Assembly (NCBI GenBank): GCA_000482145.1
Contig: AUXH01000105.1
Span: 1-40,762 of the forward strand
DNA length: 40,762 nucleotides
Origin: Strigomonas culicis
Lineage: Eukaryota; Euglenozoa; Kinetoplastea; Trypanosomatida; Trypanosomatidae
Direction of reading: 5' to 3'
Under the pieces are notes generated by a model. That model did no database searches and was not told where the DNA came from. It worked only from the letters and a program-made list of their open reading frames with translations. A program made the position numbers and the translations under genes. Shown here in pieces: positions 32,034 to 40,742 of the stretch (the first letter of the stretch is position 1; every line of letters begins with the position of its first letter).

Positions 32034-32340
32034 CGGGGTGTGGGTGTGATGTATGTGTATTGCTTGATCGTGAACATGTATGTATAATAGACTGCACGCT
32101 GTTGCCATTCAACTGTCGTCCTCTCTGTTCTTCTTGTGGTCATTGGTGCCTCTCCGTCGTGGACGGCGAAAACCAATACATACAACAGACTTGTACCACC
32201 CCCCCCTCCCTCTCTCTCTCTCTTTCTCCTTCTTATATTCATACAGAAAGTTTTTGTTTGAGTATCATAGTACATCCGTGTACATCATACATACACTTCC
32301 GTGTCCCCCTCCTTTTTTTGTTTTGTTAGTCCACGTAGCG
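32034..32340 (+). promoter_or_regulatory. Intergenic region with two pyrimidine tracts before the actin-related gene
   Basis: One pyrimidine tract lies at 32196-32234 and is followed by AG at about 32247. A second at about 32297-32326 is followed by AG 32328-32329, 11 bases before the ATG at 32341. Both are possible acceptors, giving 5'UTRs of about 93 or 11 bases. Confidence 0.5.
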
Positions 32341-33573
32341 ATGAAGGTTGCGCCCAACACCGCCAAGATCCTACGCAATGTGCCGCTTCCCAACGAGGCG
32401 GCCGTGACCTACACGAACCCCGCCGTGCTAGACATCGGAGGCCACTCCACGCGCCTCGGCTTCGCCGGCGACAACGCGCCGCGCTTCTGCGAGCGCACGG
32501 TCGTACAGAAGAGCACCGGGCGGGTGTTCAACGACGCCTACGCGGAGAGCGACGCGGCCGACCTCGCGCACGTGATGGAGGACGGCTACGTGACGGACTG
32601 GGACCACTTCGAGCTGCTAGTGCAGCGCGTAGACGACATGCTGGTGTGGGGCGACACGGACCACAACACGCCGCTGCTGCTGACCGAGAAGGCGCTCCTG
32701 CCGAACACGCAGCGCCAGAAGATGGCCGAGATCTTGTACGAGAAGTTCAATGTGCCGGCGCTCTCCTTCGGCCTCAGCCCGGTGCTGGCCCTCTACGCCG
32801 CTGGGCTGAGCACCGGCGTGTCGGTCGAGCTGGGCTACTCCCTCAGCCACGTCGTCCCCGTCTTCCAGGGCGTGTCGCTCTTCCACAGCATCCACTGCCT
32901 CAGCCTCGGCGGCCGCGACCTGACGGAGCTGCTGCGCTCAAAGAGCCGCGCGCAGCTGCCCGCCTCCGTCGCGCCGCAGCACCACACGGACGTGTGGGCG
33001 TACCTCAAGGAGAAGTGCGGCCGCACGGCGGAGGGCAAGGACGACTACAACGCTCTGGTCGACCTCGGGGCCGGGGGCAGCGACGGCGACATCGTCGTGG
33101 AGCAGCGGCTGCCGGACGGCACCGTTCTTGGCATCGGGCCGGAGTGCTACACGCCGGTGGAGACCTTCTTCCAGCCGCACCTCCTCCCGCGCATGAAGGA
33201 GCTGCCGGACCAGAGCAACATCCTCTGCGAGGTGCAGCTGCGCACGTCCACGTCCTCGCGAGGCATCCACGAGCTGCTCGCGGACTCGGTGAAGCGGTGC
33301 GACGCGGACCTGCAGCCGCTGATGTGGGACAGCGTCGTGCTCTCGGGCGGCAGCTCGCTCTTCCGCGGGCTCGCCACGCGCCTCGAGGTGGAGGCGAGCG
33401 TGGTGTCGGCCACGTCCGAGCGGGTACGCGTCGTCGCGCCGACGGAGCGCAAGGAGTCCGCCTTCATCGGCGGCTCCATCCTCGCGTCGCTGCCGACCTT
33501 CCAGGACCTGTGGGTGAAGCGGTCGGACTACGACGAGACAGGGTCCATGTCCGTCGTGCGGGGCTGCCTGTGA
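32341..33573 (+). CDS. Divergent actin-related protein
   Basis: The 410-residue protein keeps the actin fold signatures: LDIGGHSTRLGFAGDNAPR at the N-terminus, TEKALLPNTQRQKM and NVPALSFGLSPVLALYAAG in the middle, SVVLSGGSSLFRGL, and a C-terminal ESAFIGGSILASLPTFQDLW. It departs from actin at nucleotide-site positions by simple alignment: the catalytic Gln137 of actin is Ser146, the Asp154 of the second phosphate loop is Glu163, and Asp157/Gly158 become Tyr166/Ser167. His161 is kept as His170. The first loop DxGS reads DIGGHS. ATP hydrolysis is therefore probably lost or weak. It does not clearly match Arp1-Arp6 or conventional actin, so it is likely one of the kinetoplastid actin-like proteins. 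ATG 32341 is the start after the acceptor. Confidence 0.85.
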   Translation: MKVAPNTAKILRNVPLPNEAAVTYTNPAVLDIGGHSTRLGFAGDNAPRFCERTVVQKSTGRVFNDAYAESDAADLAHVMEDGYVTDWDHFELLVQRVDDMLVWGDTDHNTPLLLTEKALLPNTQRQKMAEILYEKFNVPALSFGLSPVLALYAAGLSTGVSVELGYSLSHVVPVFQGVSLFHSIHCLSLGGRDLTELLRSKSRAQLPASVAPQHHTDVWAYLKEKCGRTAEGKDDYNALVDLGAGGSDGDIVVEQRLPDGTVLGIGPECYTPVETFFQPHLLPRMKELPDQSNILCEVQLRTSTSSRGIHELLADSVKRCDADLQPLMWDSVVLSGGSSLFRGLATRLEVEASVVSATSERVRVVAPTERKESAFIGGSILASLPTFQDLWVKRSDYDETGSMSVVRGCL

Positions 33574-34229
33574 GGCGCGCCGACCTGCCGGTGTGTAGAG
33601 GCGTGCGGGGCGGTGGAAGGAGCTCGTGAGAGGTTGCATATTCAGTGTTTCATTTTTTTTTTCTGTAAATAATAGCCTGTGCCCTACGTACATATATATT
33701 AGAAAATGATGAACCAAATCAAAACGAAGGCACTGTCGGTTTATGTAAATGCAATGTATTAGTACATATCTAGCTTCGTGTTCGCTTCGTGATGTCGTGG
33801 ACGTCTGCGTTGCAAAGTACATGGTATAAGTGTCCAAGTGCATGACAGGGGAGATGGCATCCTTGTCGGTATCTAATCTCACATTACCCTTTTGCTCTTC
33901 TATTGTTGTTACTTACTCTCTTTCCCCCTTCTCGTTATCTCTCTCTCTTTTCTTTTTTTTTGTTTTAGATTGAAAGATCAACTACGAGTTGACAACAGGT
34001 ATTACTGAACACCAAAAAATATACTATTTAATATTTATTACACACTTCTGTCGCAAACCAAAGGAAAAAAAGGGAAACCCCATATAACTGAACAAAAAAA
34101 AAATTGGGTAGCACTTAGCTTTTTTTTACTTTTCTTCCATTGTGTTTTTGCGTGTGTGCGTACGTGTATTTTTTTTTATATTTTTTTAGTATTCCTTTTT
34201 TTTTGTTTTACTTTCACATTCTGCGTAAT
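33574..34229 (+). promoter_or_regulatory. Long AT-rich intergenic region with trans-splice signal for eIF4G
   Basis: This 656-base gap contains the actin-related 3'UTR, T runs (about 33650-33662), pyrimidine-rich DNA at about 33885-33962, and A/T-rich DNA before T runs at about 34120-34187. The last AG before the start is 34188-34189, predicting a 5'UTR of about 40 bases. The pyrimidine-rich stretch near 33900 could serve as an alternative upstream acceptor. No gene is seen. Confidence 0.5.
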
Positions 34230-37200
34230 ATGCATAGGTTTTATGAGGCACTCAAGGTTCGCAAGCGGACCTCATCGCAGCCGAGCCGCCTTTCCCAACC
34301 CGCCTACCGCTATCGTCTCCCGGATGCCCTTATAGAAGCTCTTGGCAACCAGCGCTACGCGTACGGCACCTACAACGAAGGGATGCAGCAGGCTCTGATA
34401 GACGAGGAGCAGCGCAACACGCCGCCGCTAGATGCGCCGGAGGGAGAGCGGCCGGAAGAGGCGCAGGTGGCGGACGCGGTGCCGCCGGCGGCGGCGGACA
34501 CGGCGCAGGAGGTGGCAGAGCCCGTAGCGGAGATAGACGCGAGGTCTGGTAGTGAGGCGGCGCAGGCGGCGGAGGACCCTTCTGCCGCCGCGACGGCACC
34601 GTCGCCGGAGCTGGTGCCCTACGACGCCGCGCAGATGCCCAAGTGGATGGATCTGTTTCGGAAGGAAGACGCGCACTGTCCGCCCGCGATCGCCTCCTTC
34701 GCAGCGAAGATACGCGAGGCCGCGGCGGCGAGCCCCACGACGGACGGCGCGCTGCGGCGCACCACGCCGACGTTCCTGAAACCGGTGGCGAGCGACCGTG
34801 GCTGCTTCTTCGGGTCGAAGGTGCACGAGGCGAAGCGCGCCGCCGCGTCCCAGCCGCGCAGCGACGCGCTGGAGGCGCTCGGCAGCCTCTGGGAGGACCG
34901 CATGGACTCGCCCATTGCCGTCGGCAGTGTGCGCCGCGGCGGCCTCTTTGGCGGGGGGAAGAAGGAGCTCTATCAGATGGTCATCGCCTGCCTGAACAAG
35001 GTCACGGGCGACCCCGGCAAGTTCCGAGAGGTGAAGAACGAGCTGCTGCGTCTGCCCATCCCCGAGGCGAACGCGGAGCAGGTTGACAAGATAGTGGGCG
35101 TGTTCTTCAACAAGGTGATCCACGAGCCGCACTTTAGCCACTCCTACACGGACCTCATCTCGGCGCTCTGCAAGGTGCCGCAGGGACAGCACATCACCGG
35201 CGACCCCAAACTGAGCTTAGAGTACCGCCTGCGCCACGCGCTCGTGAAGCGCTGCCAGGACGAGTTTCTGTCCGACCTGACGGAGGACCGGCGCCCCGAG
35301 AACCAGGCGGCGAGCCCCGGCGACGAGGAGAGGGTGGCCGCCGCGAAGGAGCGCCGCGACCGCATGTGCGGCAACGTGCGCTTCATCAGCGAGCTCTTCC
35401 TGCAGCGCATCACCACCGTGAACGTCATCGTCTACATCTTCCTCCTGTGCTGCAACGGCCTCAACGGCTTCACCATGCCGCCCGCCTACCGCCCGGTCGA
35501 GTCCCAGCTCGACGTGATCATCACCACCGTCAAGGCGGTCGGGAAGCGCTTCTTCGTGGAGACGCCCGAGGGCGCGCAGCTGCTGCCGCTGCTGCTGGAG
35601 TGTCTGCAGTACTGGCAGGAGCACTTCTCCGTCAGCCGCATCCGCTTCCTGCTGATGGAGCTGAACGAGAAGCTGCGCGGCATGCTGCAGATCGTCGACC
35701 CCGAGCGCGCGCGGCAGCAGACGCCGACGCCCGTCGCGTACCCGCAGGTGGTCGGGCACCCGCGGCCCGACGTGAACAACCACAACGAGGGGCTGCGGAC
35801 GCCGGATGCCTCCCTGTCGCACCTCACGACCGGGACGGGCGGCGGCACGCCGCGCGACAGTGAGACCGGCAGCGTGCGGCGGGCGGAGAAGCAGACGATG
35901 GTGGGCGGCAAGCCGCTGCCCGCGCCGCGCAGCCAGCACAACGTCAACGTGGGCAATGCCTCCATGGGGTCGGCGAATAACTCGCAGGTGATCATGAGCC
36001 CCAGCAGCCCCGCGGTGGAGCCGCCGGAGATCAACTTCATGGACATGCCGACGAAGATCGCCGTGCGCACGGAGCAAGTCGCACACCTCATGGCGACCGT
36101 CGCGAGCACGCCGATGGCGACCCTCGCCGCGCAGGTGCGCGAGACGTACGGCAACGTCGCGCCGCTCGCCTACCAGTGGACGCTGCGCTGCCTCTCCGTC
36201 GTGCGCGAGGAGAAGACGCGGCTCGTCACGGGCCAGTTCTTCACCGCCCTCGTCGAGGGCGCGCCGGAGGTGGAGCGCGAGCCGCTGCGCAACTGCCTGT
36301 GGGACATCGCGATGGACGCCTTCATCGAGATGGTCGAGAACAAGATCCACGAGGACCTCAGCGTCTTCCAGTTCTGGGCGCAGGTGGCGCTGTCCGACCC
36401 CGGCCGCGCCGTGCTCACGGAGGACCTTCTGAACGACGGGCTCGAGTTCCTGACGGAGAACGCGCCGGAGGCGGTGCGGGACTACCTCGTACAGGTGGGT
36501 CGCTATTACTCGCTGCGGCTGACGAAGGGGCCGCCGCTGCTCGCCTCCGACGAGCGCTCCGCCTTCGTGCGGTACCGCCCGCTGCTGCGCCTGCACCTGC
36601 TCCACGAGGCGGTTCCGCAGTACGAGCTCAGCCAGATGAACGCGAAGGACGTGCGGCAGCACTGCCTCGAGGCGGACGTCTTCAGCGCGCTCTGCACCGG
36701 CGACGCGAGCGTGGACGCGCTCTTCGAGAAGATCCGCTCGTCGCCGCGGCTCGAGGGCGACTCGACGCTGGCGGCGGAGGTGGTGAGCGCCGTCGTCGTC
36801 GCGGAGGCCTGCAGCCCCCCCCACCCCCTGCTGGACCACTGCATGCCGCTGCTGCTGCTCGCCGTGGACGGCGCGAACCGCTCGGAGCGCGAAGCGCTGC
36901 TCCTCGCGGAGCTGTACGCCTTCCTCGAGATGACGCCCAAGCAGCTCCCCGCCGCGGCCGTGAACCGCATCGTCGCGAAGCTGATCGCGCGCAAGGTGCT
37001 GTCGGACGAGACCACGGAGCGGCTCGCGAACTACTTCCACAAGGAGGGCGACGAGGAGCTCTCCACGTGCCTGCGCCTCGCCGACCGGCCCAGCAACAGC
37101 ACCAGTAGCCTCCGCAACGTGGGCGCGGTCAAGCCGGCCGCGCCCACCCTCGGTGGCGGCGCGCGGCCGCAGGGCGGTGGCGATGGCGGCTCCGGCATGT

Positions 37201-37664
37201 TCAGCCGCGCCGCCGGGCCGCGGCTGAGCCAGGCGACCTCCGTGACCAGCAGCGGGAACAACAGCAATGGCGCCAGCAACCGCCATGCCCAGCAGCAGTC
37301 GCAGCAACACCAGCAGCACCAGCAGCAGCAGCAACAGCAAGCGAACAAGGCACGCGCGTCCGTCCACAACGGGGGCCGCGGCGGACCAAGCAAGGCCACC
37401 GGGGGCAACGGCGGCGGCAACAGCGGCAACGGCGGCGGCGGTGGTGTAGGGAAGAAAGGCAGCCAGCACCGCGGCAGCGACCCCGGCTCGCCCATGTCTT
37501 CGACGTACTCCGACAGCTACCACAACCAGTACTCACCCAAGCACGCACGCGGTGGCGGCAACGGCCGCGGCGGTCCTCATGGCGGCGGGGGTGGCGGCGG
37601 CGGCGGTCATGGCGGTGTCCGCGGCGGCGGCGGTGGTGGCGGCGGACGCTTTAGCCGAAACTAA
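34230..37664 (+). CDS. Translation initiation factor eIF4G with Gln-rich and RGG-type C-tail
   Basis: eIF4G scaffolds the cap-binding eIF4F complex by binding eIF4E, eIF4A and poly(A)-binding protein. The 1144-residue protein has a MIF4G domain at about 246-490: ELYQMVIACLNKVTGD, VDKIVGVFFNKVIHEPHFS and CGNVRFISELFLQR are classic eIF4A-contact helices. The N-terminal 240 residues are Ala/Glu-rich, and I see no exact Y-x4-L-hydrophobic eIF4E motif there. Residues about 600-950 look like a second all-helical HEAT/MA3-like array. Residues about 955-1144 are low complexity: an Asn/Ser part, a Gln run (QQQQQQQ encoded by CAG/CAA near 37300-37340), and Gly-rich RGG/HGG repeats to the end. Trypanosomatids have five or six eIF4Gs; size suggests the EIF4G1/EIF4G2 group. 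ATG 34230 is used because the upstream extension is T-rich. Confidence 0.88.
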   Translation: MHRFYEALKVRKRTSSQPSRLSQPAYRYRLPDALIEALGNQRYAYGTYNEGMQQALIDEEQRNTPPLDAPEGERPEEAQVADAVPPAAADTAQEVAEPVAEIDARSGSEAAQAAEDPSAAATAPSPELVPYDAAQMPKWMDLFRKEDAHCPPAIASFAAKIREAAAASPTTDGALRRTTPTFLKPVASDRGCFFGSKVHEAKRAAASQPRSDALEALGSLWEDRMDSPIAVGSVRRGGLFGGGKKELYQMVIACLNKVTGDPGKFREVKNELLRLPIPEANAEQVDKIVGVFFNKVIHEPHFSHSYTDLISALCKVPQGQHITGDPKLSLEYRLRHALVKRCQDEFLSDLTEDRRPENQAASPGDEERVAAAKERRDRMCGNVRFISELFLQRITTVNVIVYIFLLCCNGLNGFTMPPAYRPVESQLDVIITTVKAVGKRFFVETPEGAQLLPLLLECLQYWQEHFSVSRIRFLLMELNEKLRGMLQIVDPERARQQTPTPVAYPQVVGHPRPDVNNHNEGLRTPDASLSHLTTGTGGGTPRDSETGSVRRAEKQTMVGGKPLPAPRSQHNVNVGNASMGSANNSQVIMSPSSPAVEPPEINFMDMPTKIAVRTEQVAHLMATVASTPMATLAAQVRETYGNVAPLAYQWTLRCLSVVREEKTRLVTGQFFTALVEGAPEVEREPLRNCLWDIAMDAFIEMVENKIHEDLSVFQFWAQVALSDPGRAVLTEDLLNDGLEFLTENAPEAVRDYLVQVGRYYSLRLTKGPPLLASDERSAFVRYRPLLRLHLLHEAVPQYELSQMNAKDVRQHCLEADVFSALCTGDASVDALFEKIRSSPRLEGDSTLAAEVVSAVVVAEACSPPHPLLDHCMPLLLLAVDGANRSEREALLLAELYAFLEMTPKQLPAAAVNRIVAKLIARKVLSDETTERLANYFHKEGDEELSTCLRLADRPSNSTSSLRNVGAVKPAAPTLGGGARPQGGGDGGSGMFSRAAGPRLSQATSVTSSGNNSNGASNRHAQQQSQQHQQHQQQQQQQANKARASVHNGGRGGPSKATGGNGGGNSGNGGGGGVGKKGSQHRGSDPGSPMSSTYSDSYHNQYSPKHARGGGNGRGGPHGGGGGGGGGHGGVRGGGGGGGGRFSRN
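37296..37341 (+). repeat. CAG/CAA glutamine-coding repeat inside the eIF4G gene
   Basis: An imperfect CAG/CAA/CAC triplet tract encodes a Gln/His-rich stretch in the eIF4G tail. It is interrupted by His codons and CAA, which would limit slippage. Confidence 0.8.
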
Positions 37665-38354
37665 TCTTACACAGAAATCAAAATGCGCCCTGAAATCCAT
37701 TGCCACACTCGGCTGAAAGGTGACGAGGACATTGATATATAAAAGATGTAAATACACATATATAATAGCTACAAAAGGAAACGTTTACTTGTGTGTTTTT
37801 GTTAATATGGTTGGTTCATTTTTTTTTTCACGCAATCCTTTAGGAGACAATACTTGCTTCTAGACAATACTACTCTCTGTATATAAGTGTCAAAACAAAA
37901 ATCAAAAACAAATATATCAAATAACTGATGAACACCAATAAAAATAATAAGAATACATGGAATGAACTCATTTCATCTCCACTTAATACTGAACTAAAAG
38001 TTCTCTTCTTTTTACCCTGTGTATGCGTGTTTGTTTGTTTGTTTTTTGTGTGTTGAATTATCTCCTCTTTGTAATGTTTCGCCTCGATTATTTGTAGGAA
38101 TACAGATCATGTTTAAGGTACTATACTTATACCTAGATACAAACCACATGTTCTCTGCTACTCTCAGCTGTAATAACTGTACGTATAACGTGGTTCCTCT
38201 CATAGGTATTCACAGAAAAGGAATAATAGAAAGAAACAAGTGATTGTCTAAACAAGAGAAATCTTTCCCTCCTCTCTCTTCTCACGTGGACAAAAAGAAT
38301 AAAATAGAAAAGTAAAAGCAATACGAACAAAAAGAGCCATTCACAGGCCTCACC
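37665..38354 (+). promoter_or_regulatory. Long AT-rich intergenic region with trans-splice signal for the CorA gene
   Basis: This 690-base gap is the AT-richest part of the window's 3' end, with mixed short T runs and (GTTT)n near 38028-38046. A pyrimidine tract at 38262-38283 is followed by AG 38296-38297, predicting a 5'UTR of about 57 bases. A CTGATGA (37925) and a CTGA (37989) are present, but no flanking stem supports a box C/D snoRNA. Confidence 0.5.
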
Positions 38355-40493
38355 ATGTCTCAGTCGAGCCCCAACAATTCTATCCCTGCTGGCGCGTCGC
38401 AGCCGCCGGCCACCGCTCTGCTGGGCCCGACCTCGCAGACGGGCTTCACGCCCAACATGGGGTCTTTCATCGCGCACGACGTGTTGGAAGCGATGCCCTC
38501 GACGGGGGCGCACGCGCCGCCGCGGCCGATGGAGATCGCGGAGAGCATCAAGACGCTCCACGAGATCCACCAGAGCGGCGGCCTCACGAACGAGGAGTTC
38601 CAGCAGGCGAAGCAGCAGATCCTGGACTCCTCCAGCAGCTCCTCCGACGCCACCAAGTCCAAGAAGGCGAAGTCCTCGAGCAAGACGACGCGCAGCCACC
38701 ACGGCAAGCGGCACCACCGCGGGTCCGGCGGGAAGAGCACGAAGACCTCGTCGCACTCCAGCTCCTCCGACTCTTCCTCCTCGTCGTCGTCGGACCACTT
38801 CATCATTGTGCCGCGCGCGAAGGTGTGGCGGACGCTCAAGGACGACTGCAGCTTTGCGGGAGACACCACCGACGCGGCCAGCATGGCCTCCCCCGTGTAC
38901 GCCAAGACGGAGGTGATCCCCGTACACGAGGACACGCCGCTGCTGGTGGACCTCAAGTTCGACGGCCAGACGGCCGTCGTGGCGGAGGGCCGCCCGCTCG
39001 TGGAGGCCACGAAGGACAGCGCGGCCGAGACGGGCAGCCGCGAGCGCGCGCACGGCGAGGCGGCGCGGAAGGAGAAGGGCGCGTACAGCACCTTTGCGCG
39101 CAACCTCAACGCGGCCGGCAGCCGCAAGCGCCACGTCGAGATGGAGCCCGACACGGAGGTGCACGTGACGTACTACAACAGCCGCGGCGCCTCCTCGCCG
39201 CGCTTCAGCGAGGTGGAGCTGAAGCCGGAGGAGCTGCGCGACCCCATCGTGCAGATGAAGATGCCGCGCAAGTCGCACGCGCACAAGGAGAGCGAGGCGG
39301 AGGCGCACAAGGCGGACCTACACCAGCTCGCCCCCGAGGAGGAGTCCGCGCACCCGAAGATCACCCCCGAGGAGGAGCAGATCTGGGATGAGTTTTCGGA
39401 GCGCTCCAGCAGCTCGCACTCGTCCGCGGTGGTGCAGAGCCTCAACTGGTACTGGGTGGACGTCACCGGCCGCGACATGAGCCGCCGCCGCTACGACGTG
39501 GCGATGCGCTACCTCACGCGGCGCTTCAACCTGTGCGAGTCCTTCCTGGTCGACCGCGACCACATGCTGGTGCTGCCGCAGCTGTGCGAGTCGCCCAACT
39601 ACCCGGGGCAGTACCTGCTGAATCTGCGTGTGGCCACGCACAAGATCGCCATCTCGGACGACAGCGTGCTCGAGCTGACGAACCGCTGGATCGTCATCAT
39701 CGACCTGCACCAGCACATCATCATCACCATCCACCGCATCGACACGCACAGCATGGCGATGCTGCGGTCGCAGTGGTCCGACATCATGCGGTCCGCCGAC
39801 GTGTCGTTCCAGGAGTTCCTTCTCAAGATCATCGACGACGCCATCAGCACGTACCAGCTGAGCCTCGACGTCCACGCGGATCTGCTGGACCGCTGCGAGA
39901 GCAAGCTCTTCGTCGCGGAGGCGTCGCTGGACAAGCGGCCCACTACCGCGGTCGGCGGCACCTACGCCGGGGACCTGCGCATTCTCCACCACTTCTCCGG
40001 CAGCTCGCGCTCGCCCTTCCTGTGCCAGATCCTGGACAGCAACAACTCGGCGCCCATCGACAAGGGCCAGATGAACAGCTTCCTGCACCACCTCCACCGG
40101 CGCACAAGCGTGCAGCACCGCATGCTGAACCTCAACCAGCTCGTGCTGTCGCAGGCCTTCACGACGCTGCGGCTGTGCAGCAAGGAGCTTGCGACGCAGC
40201 TGTGCGGCTCCTGCATCGAGCTGAGCGACCGCGCGCTGGAGATCCGCGACGACGCGAAGGTGCTGCTCGACCTCCACCTGTCGCTGCAGACATTCCGCAC
40301 GAGCGAGCTGATGGCCGTGCTGACGAAGGTGTCCATGTTCTTCACACCCTGCACCTTCCTCGCCGGCGTCTACGGCATGAACTTCCAACACAACTTTCCA
40401 GAGATCACGTGGGAGTACGGCTACCTCTTCTTTTGGATCATGTGTGGCTTGCTGGTCATAGGTATGCAGCTGTACTTTTTCCGAACCGTGTGA
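38355..40493 (+). CDS. CorA/Mrs2-type magnesium transporter with N-terminal SHOCT-like motif
   Basis: CorA proteins are pentameric divalent-cation (Mg2+) channels. The 712-residue protein ends with the CorA signature: a first membrane helix (about 650-673) running into YGMNF (Gly674-Met675-Asn676), a short loop, and a second helix (about 688-708). Residues about 360-640 form the cytosolic funnel with a long stalk helix (VSFQEFLLKIIDDAIS, LHLSLQTFRTSELMAVLTKVSMFFTP). The first 350 residues are extra. At about 62-91 lies IAESIKTLHEIHQSGGLTNEEFQQAKQQIL, which matches the SHOCT pattern (L-x6-G-x-I/L-T-x-E-E-F-x3-K-x2-L-L). It is followed by a Ser/Lys/His-rich segment (about 92-148) and a long charged region. 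No organelle-targeting leader is evident, so the plasma membrane or an acidic organelle is more likely than mitochondria. Confidence 0.9.
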   Translation: MSQSSPNNSIPAGASQPPATALLGPTSQTGFTPNMGSFIAHDVLEAMPSTGAHAPPRPMEIAESIKTLHEIHQSGGLTNEEFQQAKQQILDSSSSSSDATKSKKAKSSSKTTRSHHGKRHHRGSGGKSTKTSSHSSSSDSSSSSSSDHFIIVPRAKVWRTLKDDCSFAGDTTDAASMASPVYAKTEVIPVHEDTPLLVDLKFDGQTAVVAEGRPLVEATKDSAAETGSRERAHGEAARKEKGAYSTFARNLNAAGSRKRHVEMEPDTEVHVTYYNSRGASSPRFSEVELKPEELRDPIVQMKMPRKSHAHKESEAEAHKADLHQLAPEEESAHPKITPEEEQIWDEFSERSSSSHSSAVVQSLNWYWVDVTGRDMSRRRYDVAMRYLTRRFNLCESFLVDRDHMLVLPQLCESPNYPGQYLLNLRVATHKIAISDDSVLELTNRWIVIIDLHQHIIITIHRIDTHSMAMLRSQWSDIMRSADVSFQEFLLKIIDDAISTYQLSLDVHADLLDRCESKLFVAEASLDKRPTTAVGGTYAGDLRILHHFSGSSRSPFLCQILDSNNSAPIDKGQMNSFLHHLHRRTSVQHRMLNLNQLVLSQAFTTLRLCSKELATQLCGSCIELSDRALEIRDDAKVLLDLHLSLQTFRTSELMAVLTKVSMFFTPCTFLAGVYGMNFQHNFPEITWEYGYLFFWIMCGLLVIGMQLYFFRTV

Positions 40494-40705
40494 AAGTCAT
40501 TTGTTTTTGCGTGATTTCTCTTTTTTTTTAGATGCTGTTTTTCCCTCTTTATAACTGAGTTCTAATACCGATGATAATCATAATAATCGTAAGAATAGAA
40601 AAGTGCCAATTACTTGGTGTTTTGCGACGCTATTGAGAATGAGAGTATGTCCGACAGTTATACGCTTTTTTGTACACGTCTTCCCCGCAGCAAAACAAAA
40701 CTCTG

Positions 40706-40742
<37 letters not shown>

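Noticed and set aside
33706..33712. ATGATGA box-C-like motif in the gap after the actin-related gene
   Set aside because: No CTGA box D follows within about 100 bases.
34140..34229. 30-residue hydrophobic N-terminal extension of eIF4G that could look like a signal peptide
   Set aside because: It is translated T-rich spacer before the acceptor AG at 34188-34189; eIF4G is a cytosolic factor.
37925..37992. CTGATGA and CTGA 65 bases apart, like box C and box D of a snoRNA
   Set aside because: Box C starts with C instead of a purine, there is no terminal stem in the flanking bases, and the region is AT-rich so such matches arise by chance.
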